Source: Trifolium pratense
Taxonomy: Eukaryota; Streptophyta; Magnoliopsida; Fabales; Fabaceae
DNA: 64,000 nt
Direction: 5' to 3'
Assembly (NCBI RefSeq): GCF_020283565.1
Contig: NC_060065.1
Span: 29,252,409 to 29,316,408 of the forward strand
Positions 42,561 to 59,400 of this stretch are shown one piece after another; the stretch's first letter is position 1, and every line of letters starts with the position of its first letter. The notes beneath the pieces were generated by a model, which was not told where the DNA came from, searched no databases, and saw only the letters and a program-made list of their open reading frames with translations. Position numbers and translations under genes: made by a program.

Positions 42561-45500
42561 CAATTCTAAAGCCACCATCCTATTTTTCTATTATGAATAA
42601 AGAATTCATAATGCATTTTTCTCAAAGGTCACTGAGGCATCCAACCCTTACAAAACTTTTCCATTAATTGCAGTTGCATAATTGAATTTAGGAACTAAGG
42701 GTCATCAAAGCAGAATCTGTACCCATTCATGCATTAATATTGATAAAAATTCAGAATATTTTTAATAGAAAAGCGGAAACCTATATAGACAATTGCTTGA
42801 GTAGCAATTAAGGCAACAACTAGCTTTCACATTCAGGAACTAGGGTCATTAAGAATATGTCTCCATTCATCCATCTCTATGAATAAAAAAAAATTAATAG
42901 AAAAGTGGACACCAATTGAGACAATTGCTTGTGTAGCAATTAAGGCAACAACTAGTTTTCATATTCAGGGACTAGGGTCATTAAGAATATATATTCATTC
43001 ATGCATCACTATGAATAAAAATTCATAGTTTTTTTTAATAGAAAAGAGGACATTGATCGAGAAAATTGCTTGAGTAGCAATTAAAGCAACAACTAGCTTT
43101 CATATTCAGGGACTAGGGTCATTAAGCTCATCCAACATTTCCAACGTATGTAACATTTGGGACAAGGATCATTAAGTTCATAATGCAAAATCAATTCTAA
43201 AGCCACCATCCTATTTTTTCATTATGAATAAAGAATTCATAATGGATTTTTCTAAAAGGTCATTGAGGCATCCAACCCTTACAAAACTTTTACATTAATC
43301 GCAGTTGCATAATTGAATTTAGGGACTAAGGGTCATCAATGCAGAATATATACCCATTCATGCATTACTACGAATAAAAATTCATAATTTTTTAATAGAA
43401 AAATAGGCACCGATAGAGACAATAGCTAGAGTAGCAATTAAGGCAACAACTAGCTTTCACATTCAGGGACTAGGGTCAATAAGTAATTTATCCAACATTT
43501 TTTAGGCATCAAGACATCCAATCCATTAAAAAATTTGAAATTTCACTTTTTATTGATGCAGAAATTTGGAAGTATTTGAATAATCAAGAATGAAAAAATC
43601 GAAAACCCTTCATTGATCATTTCCAATAAGTATTGATTATAAACCAATAGGCAGAAGATTGAAAGTTTTTGGGACAAAACGCGTTTCTTGAATTAAAGTT
43701 TCCTGTTTTCAAGCAGAAGATTGAATGCTCTTCCAATTTAACAAAATTGTGTCCACAACCATATCACAACCACAATTGCACCGGCACCTGTCACATTTTT
43801 CTGCAGTACAAAGGTTTGCAGCATAACCGCAACCTTGAACGTAACCATGCAAAGGATATACTTTGAGAAGTTGTGAATTTTTCAACAAACCTGATTAGCC
43901 AAGGAACCATAAACTGGTGGAGTAGCAAAAACCATCATCTCAGGGCAAAGATTATATCGACTAAGTTTGCAATGTTCACAAGGCCAACAGTTGATCCCAG
44001 GCTCGACGGCCACACGGTCACCAGGCACCAAAGTCTGTACCTGACTACCGACTTCTTCTATGATCCCAGCACACTCGTGACCAATAGCCATCGGTTCTTT
44101 AACCATAAAATCTGCACATCTCATTGTCTTAAAGTAATACAAATAATCCAATAAAAATTGAAACTGTTTACTAGACAGAACATGGATAAGTGCAGGAAAT
44201 AACAGAATACAGATTATGTTGGAAACTGAAATCGGATTTATATTTTTTTGTCGAATATTGAAATCGGATGTAACGGTAACAATATCTACCTTGAGGTACT
44301 GAATATCACTCCCACAGATTCCAACAGCTATCATTCTAATTCTGACATCATGCATGGGGTCCTTCAAACATAAAAAATTTAGTAAGCCAATGATTTAACG
44401 TAAATATTACATTTGGATTCTTTGCAGTCGATTAATGACAAAGTTGGCACAATCAATGTACTCGGAGTCAGTGTTGTTGAATACGGCCGATGGCACCACC
44501 ATAGCGTGACAGATTTTTGGTCAACCGCTATAGGTGACGTTGCCACATTGGTGTGGTTGGCAGATTTTTGGCCTTCGGCAATCTGCCGCCGATGAAAATT
44601 CCCAAAGTTCAACTTTCAATTTGAGTTTATTGGATATGTTTTGTCAGTGTAAATTAATGTTACACCGACATCCAATAAGAATCAACCAGTTCTCCACATC
44701 ATATCATTAAAATGGGATGTAGTCGGGTAATTTGGTAGAATACATGGTTGCTATTAGAATCTTGAACATGTATATCATACCAGTAGTGACAGTTTCACAA
44801 TTACGGTCATAAAAAGACAACTGACACCATCCACATTTTGAGTAAAATTTCATATTAAAATTGCTTTGCTTTGAAAGCTAACATCGAACTTTTCCATTAT
44901 GAATAAAGAATTCATAATGCATTTTCCAGAAAGGTCATTGAGGCACATACCCTGCAAAACTTATGTAACATTTGGGACAAAGGTCATTAAGTCCATAATG
45001 CAAAATCACTTCTAAAGCCACCATCGAACTTTTCCATTATGAATAAATAATTCATAATGCATTTTCCTCAATGGTCATTGAGGCATCCATCCCTTACAAA
45101 ACTTATGTAACATTTGGGACAGGGGTCGTTAAGTCAATAATGCAAAATCACTTCTAAAGCCACCATCCAACTTTTCTATTATGAATAAAGAATTCATAAT
45201 GCATTTTCCTCAATGGTCATTGAGGCATCCATCCCTTACAAAACTTATGTAACATTTGGGACAAGGGTCATTAAGTCAATAATGCAAAATCACTTCTAAA
45301 GCCACCATCCAACTTTTCAATTATGAATAAAGAATTCATAATGCATTTTCTTCAACGGTCATTGAGGCATCCATCCCTACAAAACTTATGTAACATTTGG
45401 GACAAGGGTCATTAAGTTCATAATGCAAAATCACTTCTAAAGCCATCATCAATTAAGAATTCATGATGCATTTTCCTCAAAGGTCGTTGAGGCATGCATC

Positions 45501-48500
45501 CCTTACAAAACTTATTTAACATTAGGGACAAGGGTCATTAAGTTCATAATGCAAAATTACAATTGCAGTTGCAAAATTGAATTTAGGGACTAAGGGTCAT
45601 CAAAGCAGAATATATATCCATTCATGCATCACTATGAATAAAAATTCATAATTTTTTTTAATACAAAAGCTGACACCGATCGAGACAATTGCTTGAGTAG
45701 TAATTAAGGCAACAACTAGCTTTCATATTTAGGGAATAGGGTCATTAAGAATATATATCCATTCATGCATCACTATAAATAAAAATTCATAATTTTTTTA
45801 ATACAAAAGCAGACACCGATCGACACCATTGCTTGAGTAGCAATTAAGGCAACAACTAGCTTTCACATTCGGGGACTAGGGTCATTAAGAATATATATCC
45901 ATTCATGCATCACTATGAATAACAATTCATAATTTTTTTAATAGAAAAGCGGACACCAATCGAGACAATTGCTTGAGTAGCAATTAAGGCAACAACTAGC
46001 TTTTATATACGGGACTAGGGTCATTAAGAATATATATCCATTCATGCATCTTTATGAATAAAAATTCATAATTTTTTTTAATAGAAAAGCCGACACCGAT
46101 CGAGACAATTGCTTGAGTCGCAATTAAGGCAACAACTAGCTTTCATATTCAGGGACTAGAGTGATTAAGTTCATTCAACATTTCCAACATATGTAACATT
46201 TGGGACAAGGGTCATTAAGCTCATAATGTAAAATCAATTCTAAAGCCACCATCCTATTTTTCCATTATCAATAAAGATTCATATTGCATTTTTCTCAAAG
46301 GTCATTGAGGCATCCAACCCTTCAAAACTTTTCCATTAATTGCAGTTGCATAATTGAATTTAGGGACTAAGGGTCATCAAAGGAGAATCTGTACCCATTC
46401 ATGCAATATTATGGATAAAAAATCAGAATATTTTTTAATAGAAACGCGGACACCTATAGAGACAATTGCTTGAGTAGCAAATAAGGCAACAACTAGCTGT
46501 CACATTCAGGGACTAGGGTCATTAAGAATATGTCTCCATTCAAGCATCACTATGAATAAAAATTCATAATTTTTTTAATAGAAAAGCGGACACCAATCGA
46601 GATAATTGCTTGAGTAGCAATTAAGGCAACCACTAGCTTTCATATTCAGGGACTAGGGTCATTAAGAATATATATCCATTCATGCATCACTACGAATAAA
46701 AATTCATAATTTTTTTTAATAGAAGAGCAAACACCGATCGAGACAATTGCTTGAGTAGCAATTAAGGCAACAACTAACTTTCACATTCAGGGACTAGGGT
46801 CATTATGAATATGTCTCCATTCATGCATCACTATGAATAAAAATTCATAATATTTTTTAATAGAAAAGCGGACACCAATCGAGACAATTGCTTGAGTAGC
46901 AATTAAGGCAACAACTAGCTTTCATATTCAGGGACTAGGGTCATTAAGTTCATTCAACATTTCCAACATATGTAACATTTGGGACAAGGGTCATTAAGCT
47001 CATAATGTAAAATCAATTCTAAAGCCACCATCCTATTTTTCCATTATGAATAAAGAATTCATATTGCATTTTTCTCAAAGGTCATTGAGGCATCCAACCC
47101 TTACAAAACTTTTCCATTAATTGCAGTTGCATAATTGAATTTAGGGACTAAGGGTCATCAAAGGAGAATCTGTACCCATTCATGCATTATTATGGATAAA
47201 AAATCATAATATTTTTTAATAGAAACGCGGACACCTATAGAGACAATTGCTTGAGTAGCAATTAAGGCAACAACTAGCTGTCACATTCAGGACTAGGGTC
47301 ATTAAGAATATGTCTCCATTCAAGCATCACTATGAATAAAAATTCATAATTTTTTTTAATTGAAAAACGGACACCAATCGAGATAATTGCTTGAGTAGCA
47401 ATTAAGGCAACCACTAGCTTTTCATATTCAAGGACTAGGGTCATTAAGAATATATATCCATTCATGCATCACTACGAATAAAAATTCATAATTTTTTTGT
47501 ATAGATGAGCAGACACCGATCGAGACAATTGCTTGAGTAGCAATTAAGGCAACAACTAGCTTTCACATTCAAGGACTAGGGTCATTAAGAATATGTCTCC
47601 TTTCATGCATCACTATGAATAAAAATTCATAATATTTTTTAATAGAAAAGCGAACACCAATCGAGACAATTGCTTGAGTAGCAATTAAGGCAACAACTAG
47701 CTTTCATATGAGGGACTAGGGTCATTAAGAATATATATCCATTCATGCATCTTTATGAATAAAAATTCATAATTTTTTTTAATAGAAAAGTTGACACCGA
47801 TCGAGACAATTGCTTAAGTCGCAATTAAGGCAACAACTAGCTTTCATATTCAGGGACTAGGGTGATTAAGTTCATTCAACATTTCCAACATATGTAACAT
47901 TTGGGACAAGGGTCATTAAGCTCATAATGTAAAATCAATTCTAAAGCCACCATCCTATTTTTCCATTATCAATAAAGAATTCATAATGTAAAATCAATTC
48001 TAAGGCAACAACTAGCTTTCATATTCAGGGACTAGGGTCATTAAGAATATATATATATATATATATCCATTCATGTGTCACTATGAATAAAAATTCATAA
48101 TTTCTTTTAATAGAAAAGCAGACACCGATCAAGACAATTGCTTGAGTAGCAATTAAGGCAACAATTAGCTTTCATATTCAGGGACTAGGGTCATTAAGTT
48201 CTTCCAACATTTCCAATTGGTATATAACATTTGGGACAAGGGTCATTAAGTTCATAATGCAAAGTCAATTCTAAAGCCACCATCCTGTTTTCCCATTATG
48301 AATAAGGAATTCATAATGCATTTTTCTCAAAGGTCATTGAGGCATCCAACCCTTACAAAACTTTTCTATTAATCACAGTTGCATAATTGAATTTAGGGAC
48401 TAAGGGTCATCAAAGCAGAATATATATACATTCATGCATCACTATGAATAAAAATTCATAATTTTTTTAATATAAAAGCAGACACCGATCTAGACAATTG

Positions 48501-48610
48501 CTTGAGTAGCAGCTTGAGTAGCAATTAAGGCAACAACTAACTTTCATATTCAGGGACTAGGGTCATTAAGATTATATATCCATTCATGCATCACTATGAA
48601 TAATCACATT
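42440..48610. repeat. 140-bp tandem repeat array with a higher-order period of about 780 bp
   Basis: The phrase TTGAGTAGCAATTAAGGCAAC recurs about 19 times. From 45691 successive copies are spaced 140, 140, 140, 357, 140, 141, 141, 359, 140, 142, 141, 140, 328 and 360 bases. A related monomer (CTTCTAAAGCCACCATC) repeats every 140-142 bases at 45009-45433. Most monomers carry a short hairpin such as ATTATGAAT-AAAGA-ATTCATAAT. The monomer matches the 5' flank of SDH exon 1, so it may have expanded from there. Two SDH fragments are embedded or adjacent. It is not coding. Confidence 0.9.
43891..44363 (-). pseudogene. SDH copy 2: exons 2 and 3 only
   Basis: Exon 3 (44127-43891, 237 nt) is intact: TMRCADFMVKEP, GHECAGIIEEVGSQV, GDRVAVEPGINCW, then Cys-rich CEHCKLSRYNLCPE as expected for the structural zinc. 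Exon 2 (about 44363-44292) carries a CATG duplication near its start that shifts frame. The copied segment runs from about 43745 to 44760, parallel to 39020-40030 of copy 1. It ends inside the small MITE. Exons 1, 4, 5 and 6 are absent at this site. Confidence 0.9.
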
Positions 48611-48818
48611 ATATACACACATACTTATTTTTCTTAATTTATGTAAATATTTTAAAGGGGTCTATAATATAGTCACATTATATACATTTTGTCAATATAT
48701 AACATTTTATTTAATTTTGGTTTAAATATGATATGATGTTAGTCCCTGGTAATATAACATTTTAGTTTTAGTCCCTATAAGTATCTTTGGTACATACTTT
48801 TGGACAAAGTCTGATTAC

Positions 48819-49006
48819 CTTGCAGCAGCTGGTGTGAGTGGCACAGTCATTTCGGAATGTCCCATTCCAACTAGACAAACTTTGCCACCTGGTTGAGTAG
48901 CATTCAATGCTGTAGTAATGGTTTTGTTAAAACCAGCACAATCAAAGGTAACATCTACACCAGCTCCCATAACATTATGAATCTGCTTAAGTTCTTCAGC
49001 TACATC
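48819..49006 (-). pseudogene. SDH copy 3: exon 5 only
   Basis: The 188 bases have the same splice borders and length as exon 5 of copy 1 (37210-37023). They read VTFDCAGFNKT, GGKVCLVGMGHSEMTVPL and TPAAA. The frame is open, with a few substitutions. About 20-40 bases of flanking intron are also shared on each side. With copy 2 it may derive from one duplicated SDH gene whose other parts were replaced by the tandem array. Confidence 0.9.
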
Positions 49007-49059
49007 CTGTAAAGAAGTGTATTTGAAATTTAGTTAAACCAGTATTTACTCACTTGGGT

Positions 49060-50940
49060 CTGTCTAGATATATGTTTTATTTCATAAGATATCAGCATTG
49101 AGATAGATATAGCTATGACACTAACACGGAAATGTCGACACCGGTAATAATTTGGAATAATTGAATGTAAATTATGTAATTATATGTGTCAGCACTAGTA
49201 CAGAAAGGGGTTTTAACTACTGGTAAAAATGACTTTTCATCCTAAACATAGCTTAATTCCATCCTTAATGTCAATATATTGTGTCCCTTGTGGCTGCATA
49301 TAAAGAGAAACATCTTTCATTACATTCTTTTCACTTTGTACCATACAAACATCATATTCTTTTAATAAAAAAAATCAAACGGCATTACAAAATTCTAAAC
49401 TTTGCTTACACCATTGTATTCTAGATACCCTTGACAGTCTTAGAAAAAGTTAAATTTTGAGCTCAAAGTAGCAACATGTATAGCCTTATGTTATTTTATT
49501 TATGTTTGCACCAAATAACATAACAAATTATACACTACCACATAAATCTCCTGAGTATTTTTACCCAAGACCCTAAAGTTAATTAATAAGTAATCACACA
49601 CTAATTTATATTTTATACAAATTGGAATTCTAATTAAAGTAAAATGTGAATTTGAATACATACCTTATGCAAGAAACTTTCACTGATAGTCCTAAACTTT
49701 TGAGAGATCCTTTCTGAAACAAAAAGTCCATGTTTATAACCTCTAACACTACTACAAGAAAAAGAAGCTGCTAGTTCCTAAAATCACATTTCACTTTTAA
49801 AAAACCTTGAGACACGAACATAAAACTAACAAAATGTTATTTGTTCTAAAGAATCAACTATAAGACAATTAAATCGATCTTTACCTCGTTGATATGTGGA
49901 ATGGCAGACTGTTCAATGAAAGCGGATAGCTGTACCAACACCAACACAAGACCAAGAAAAGCTTTGTCACCTTGATATCCCTCTATCAAACTCTGATTTT
50001 GAATAACAAAATGAACTATCAACTCTCTTGATTAATTTAGGATCTTTACTTTGTCGTCAAGAATTTTGCAGACATCCTGAAATGATTAATGGATACAAAG
50101 GGAGATTAAAACTAAATAAAACTACATAAATCATAAATAGTAGAATTTATATAAAAAAAAATTAAAACTAGAATAGATACACAATGACAGCTACCACCAA
50201 AAACTTAATGAGAATTGAATGAAAATCTTATAACCAGTAGGATACCACGGTAATGGAAATACCTCAACTGATTAGAAAAGCTCTACATATTCTTAATGTT
50301 GAAGAAGACCCATGAATGAATATAGGAATATAAAGCAAAGCATACCATAAGGTTCACAGTACATGTTCTTCAATCATGGAACGAAATAAAGATCCAATTT
50401 CCCAGCACAGTGTTCATATTGTTCCATGGCCAATCCTCGCTTTGCTTAATTTCCTCAGCATCTGCATATTACATGAAATAATCAAAATCAAAGACAAGAA
50501 TTCAGATTACAATCAACCAAAATATGAGTTGTTTAACAAAAACCCTAAAAATGGCATAAACCATCCAAATCATAATCAAAGACTCTAAACATATCACAGT
50601 CAAAGGAAAAAAAGAACAAATGCTTAATAGAACAGAACCAAGAACTGAACATAACACGAAGCTTCAAAACTCAGCATACCAGCACGAAACTTCGTTCAAT
50701 CGCAAACATAACAAACCCAAAATTTCATTCAACCGCAAATATCCTAATTGAATGGATTTTGATTTAGGGTTTATACCCTAATTTTCATAAAAAAAGAAAA
50801 GAAAAAAGGGTTTTGAATTTATGAAGCAGAAGATTGAATATTGTTGTGTTAATGAAGAATCAAAATGCAAATATATGGAAAGAAAGTTGAAAAAATTACC
50901 GTAGCAAACGATCGAGCATAAAATAGAAAACCCTAGCAAC
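49060..50940 (-). other. Possible unrecognised gene remnant, minus strand
   Basis: Two exon-like segments have good splice signals. 49992-49885 is open for 36 codons (SLIEGYQGDKAFLGLVLVLV, then QLSAFIEQSAIPHINE), with CAG before and GTAAAG after. About 49715-49664 has CAG before and GTATGT after. I do not recognise the protein and found no convincing start; ATGCTCGATCGTTTGCTACG-GTAATT near 50920 could be a first exon. The rest is AT rich without features. Confidence 0.2.
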
Positions 50941-54760
<3,820 letters not shown>

Positions 54761-54839
54761 GGGCTGCTAACCTTTTCAGTTAGACCAAAATACCCATTCT
54801 TTTTATTTTTGACAAAGTATAGCAACAGGGACATATATG

Positions 54840-55200
54840 TAATTTACATGATAAAAACACGCGCCCCCCATACCATTTCACCAAATCAGTTTCACGCGCC
54901 CCAAAATAATCTAATCAACGCGCCCCCAAAATAAACTCATCGCAGATCCAACGAAAACCACCATCATCATCGCAACCACCGTCCACCGTCACGATTCAAC
55001 GAAACCATCATCATCATCATCGCAACCACCATCGTTCTCTTTAATTTCAGAGAATCAACGATTCAACGAAACCATCATCATCATCATCATCATCGCAACC
55101 ACCATCAACATCACAATTCAACGATTCAACGAAAACACCATCAACATCATCATCGCAAACACCAGAAACGACCATCACGATTCATTCAATCTCCTCCAGA
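54840..55200 (+). repeat. GC-rich CGCGCCCC repeats and CAT-rich tandem block
   Basis: ACGCGCCCC occurs three times at 54858-54926. Then three or four units of about 55 bases follow, built on ATTCAACGAAACCATCATC and CGCAACCACCATC with variable (CAT)n runs. Position and composition suit a MULE subterminal/promoter-proximal region; this is inference. Confidence 0.7.
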
Positions 55201-55432
55201 CAACATACGGTATCCCTTCCATCTCTTGTATCTGTAATTCTATTTCATTTTTGTTCTGAATCTGAACTTTAATTGTGCGTTTTTTATTTTATTTATGAAA
55301 TTGTGTTTGTGTCTTACTATGAAACCATTTTGCTAATATAATGGTTTCATTCAATTGGGTTTACCTATGGTTTGGATTACGGTTTTGAAGAATTAACAAA
55401 AGTCAGGGATGAATAAATACTAGTCACTGATA

Positions 55433-56300
55433 TTTGGATGAAACCATTGTGAATGTAGAATGGTTTCACTGATATTTGGATAAAATTATATAATAAATAA
55501 TCACTGATATTTGGAGTCCTAATGGCTTTTTGACTAAGTTGTGAATATTTTATACTGATATTTGGATGAAACCATTGTGAATGTAGAATGGTTTCAGAGA
55601 GTTGTACTCTGAAACCATTATACCAGCAAAATGGTTTCTGAAACCATTATACCAGCAAAATGGTTTCAGATAGTTTTTCACTTGTGTTTTGCTTCATCAA
55701 TAGTAAACTAGATGCATATTCAGTTCATATTATTTTATCCTCTTTTATCATTTTTAGTTGTATCTTTATTTTTCCAGGGCAGTTCATGGTGATGTTGTTG
55801 TTTTTTATTTGATAATCTGTTCACAAGAGACTAGAATTTGTTATAATAATTGTTGGTCAAATATGATCATGCTATTTGAGAATAATTTCAATATCTTTAG
55901 TAGAATAAGTTTGGCTTACAGCAACTGGATTTTTGGGTCTTGTCAGGCTGTAGATTTTGTGTCTTAGAGAGTACTCAGGCACCACAATCCCACTTTTTTC
56001 CTGAGAAATTCATAAGAGCCTAAAACTGAAGCTTAAATCAAAAGACCACAAAAACAACATAATCTATTAACTACTGTGGAGTTGGATGAAACCATTGTGA
56101 ATGTAGAATGGTTTCACTGATATTTGGATAAAATTATATAATAAATAATCACTGATATTTGGAGTCCTAATGGCTTTTTGACTAAATTGTGAATATTTTA
56201 TACTGATATTTGGATGAAACAATTGTGAATGTAGAATGGTTTCAGAGATTTGTACTCTGAAACCATTATACCAGCAAAATGGTTTCAGATAGTTGATACA
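55433..56300 (+). repeat. Direct duplication upstream of the Ulp1-like gene
   Basis: About 210 bases at 55433-55640 (GATATTTGGATGAAACCATT, then TAATAAATAATCACTGATAT and GGAGTCCTAATGGCTTTTTG) recur at 56083-56290 with few changes. Each copy includes three of the inverted motifs. Confidence 0.85.
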
Positions 56301-56315
56301 GCAAAATGGTTTCAG

Positions 56316-56397
56316 ATAGTTGATACATTTTATTTGTTCTGTTTTATGCTTTTTTTTGTGATGATTTTTGTGATGGTATAATGGTTGAGTTCTTATT
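56316..56397 (+). repeat. 82-bp segment shared with intron 2 of the Ulp1-like gene
   Basis: Sequence running from GATAGTTGATACATTTTATT through GATGGTATAATGGTTGAGTT is repeated almost unchanged at 58514-58597. One copy is upstream of exon 1 and one is in intron 2. Confidence 0.85.
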
Positions 56398-56439
56398 AAT
56401 TTGTTATGTTTTAGGGTGAAAACATTTAAGTACCTAGAG

Positions 56440-59400
56440 ATGGTAGATCCACCAACCTTCAGTCTCGGGTTGACAGCTTCGGATGAGGAGAAAGGGAATG
56501 CTTCATCATCTGGTGCTGAGGCAAATGTAAAGCATAAAGGAAAGCAAAAAAAGATGAGAAGAAAGTAAGTGATAAAGTGAGGAAAGATAACGATGCCGAT
56601 CCAAGATTGAGGCACAAGCTTAGCATACCTAAGGTGTACGACATTATGCAATTGATAGAAGGAAAAACAAGGAAAGATGAGATAGTTAAGGAACTTACCG
56701 AATGTGGCTTTGGAGGAATGAGGTATATATGTAATTGGACAAAGATTCCTACCTTCTTTGTGGATTGGATAGTAAAAAGCTTTGAAAAAGAGCACATGTG
56801 GATTAGACTGACAAAGACAAAGGTACTCCCTTTGAGAGATGATGATGTACATCGAGTGTATGAGCTACCAATGGCGGGGAAGGAAATTAACTTGGATCTT
56901 TGTTCTGATGGAGCTATAAGGAGACTAAGAAGAGAACTAGGATTGGGTGGGGATAGTTCTCCACATGTGAAGGTGAGTGATTTGGAAAGCAAATTGAAGA
57001 CGATCGAGCATCCAAAAGCATGGGTTAAAGGGGCAATCTGTTATATCATTCACAATATTTTGTGCCCCACTAATCATAGTGGTGTATCACTACAATATGC
57101 ACAAATATTGGAGGATCCAGCCGGCGTGTCATCGTACAATTGGTGTTCATATGTTCTTCAATATATGAAAGAAGGTTTGCAAAATCCGATTGTTGCAAAT
57201 CCATTAGCCGACTTCCATTTCCTCATGGTAATATTTCTATACCTTACTACTTATATTTTTTTTGGATAACAATTAACAACTTGAACATTTTTGGACCACT
57301 ATAGTTAGTTTTACACTCAATACTGTGATTAGGAAGATGGTTTTGAATTCAACAAGTGTAAATTGATATGATAGTGATAATGGTAGTCCTAGTCTAGTAA
57401 TGTAAACACAAATAGGAAAAATGGTTTTGAATTCAACAAAACATTACTCAGATATTATACTCATTCATAAACTTTGTTGATTTTGTAACAAACTCATGAG
57501 CTTCTAAATAGTATGATTCAGATGCAATTTTACCAAGTTTATGATGAATTCCTTTGTTTAAAATTGGATGACACTGACTATGAAACCATTTAATTGTGAT
57601 AATGGTTTCAGTGTATAACGCTATGAAACCATTTAACAAGAAAAATGGTTTCATTAAAATAATAGATTTGTTGTTGTGACTGTTGTGATGTTTTTACACA
57701 TTTTGACGCTGTAAAAGATCTCGACACAGTTGATTTGAAATCAGACGGTTATGGCACGAAAACTCATTCCCTCAGTTCATAGTAATTTTTTTATAAGTTT
57801 ACTTATTTTTTATTCACTAGATAGAGAAAATCTAGTGATACATACATTCTTGTTTTGCTTATTTCCGACGACTGTTAATGTCTCTATCTTTTAAACATTA
57901 AACTGGCTATGAAACCAATTAACTGTGATAATGGTTTCAGTGTATAACGCTATGAAACCATTTAACTAGAAAAATGGTTTCATTAAATTAATAGTTAAAA
58001 GCTAGGATGTAGGATTCCTAATATCTCTTTTAAATCATCCTATAAACAAACATAAAAAGAAAGATATAAGGCTAATTTTTTAAATTATGTATGCGATTTA
58101 TTGTGTATTCCCAAATCAGTCTCTTTTTATTGTTGATGTTTTTATCATGCTAATTTATTGTGCAGATTAATTATATGGAAAAGATGGGGAAGAAAAGCCC
58201 ATTTCTGACCGGGAGATACAAACGACCCTCACTTCGTGATTGGGACGTAAAGACGGCAACCCAAGATATTCAAAAGGTCCACGACGTTATGGGACTCGAG
58301 TATGGATTGACAGCCGGTGTAACCACATTGAACAACACTGATGAAGTGCCACTCGTGCTATGCTTTGATACAGATACTTGTCCATTGTCTGCGGTGAGTG
58401 AAAAATAAAGATAGAAATTAAACAATTAAGGAATATTAATGTGGAAACCATTAATCTTGCTAAATGGTTTCAATAAGCTATACTCTGAAACCATTATACC
58501 AGCAAAATGGTTTCAAATAGTTGATACATTTTATTTGTTCTGTTTTATGCTTTTTTTTGTGATGATTTTTGTGATGGTATAATGGTTGAGTTCTTATGAT
58601 TTTGTATAATTATTAGTATTGTGAACCCAGTTATGTTAATAATTATTTGTATACAGGCACCGATGCATCTTAATCACTGTAGGTCCTGTATAATGGTCTA
58701 CAATAGAGCTGCTGAAATATTGGAAAGAAGGTTAGCTGAGGGTAAAGATGGGGCAGATGAACAAAAAGTTGGAAATGAGCAGGCAAATATTGATGCAGGG
58801 TAAGTAATGACTAGTATTTTGTTTCAGTTTTTTTTTTAAATATAAGTAGTTTCAGTAAGTTATATACTGAAACCATTAGTCTTGATAAATGGTAGAATAT
58901 TAAGGAATATTATAAAATTTATATTTTGTAGAATATCCTTAGATAATATTCTAACATCTTATACCATATCTTTAACACTTGTTTCAGGATGGAGAAAAAT
59001 GATGAAAATGCCGATGAGAAGAAGGGTGAGAAAAATGATGAAAAGAAGGATGAGAAGGATGACAAGAAGGATGACAAGAAGGATGTCAGATGTGGAGCTG
59101 ATGAGGGAAATGTTGGTAAAAAAAGTCTAAGGTATAAAGCATCAGTTAAAAGAAGAAACAATACTGCAGATGATGAGGAAGCAGATGATGGGCAAGGACC
59201 ACAACCACCACTCTCTGTTACACAAGAAACAATACTGCAGTATCCACAGTATTTTGATGCATCATCAGAATACTATAAAGAAGTTGTTGTAGAGTAAGAA
59301 GCAACAGTTGCTTTATATGAAATGATTTCATTATACTAATAGATTTTTTTGAAACAGATATACACAAGACCAACTTTTAAACATTAAAATAGCTCTGAAA

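Noticed and set aside
42440..48610. CRISPR-like array appearance
   Set aside because: Long regular repeats in a plant nuclear locus with no unique spacers; it is a satellite-type tandem array.
56067..56992. Minus-strand frames of 177 and 261 codons
   Set aside because: They are antisense to exon 1 of the Ulp1-like gene and its leader, and span repeat units. No domain.
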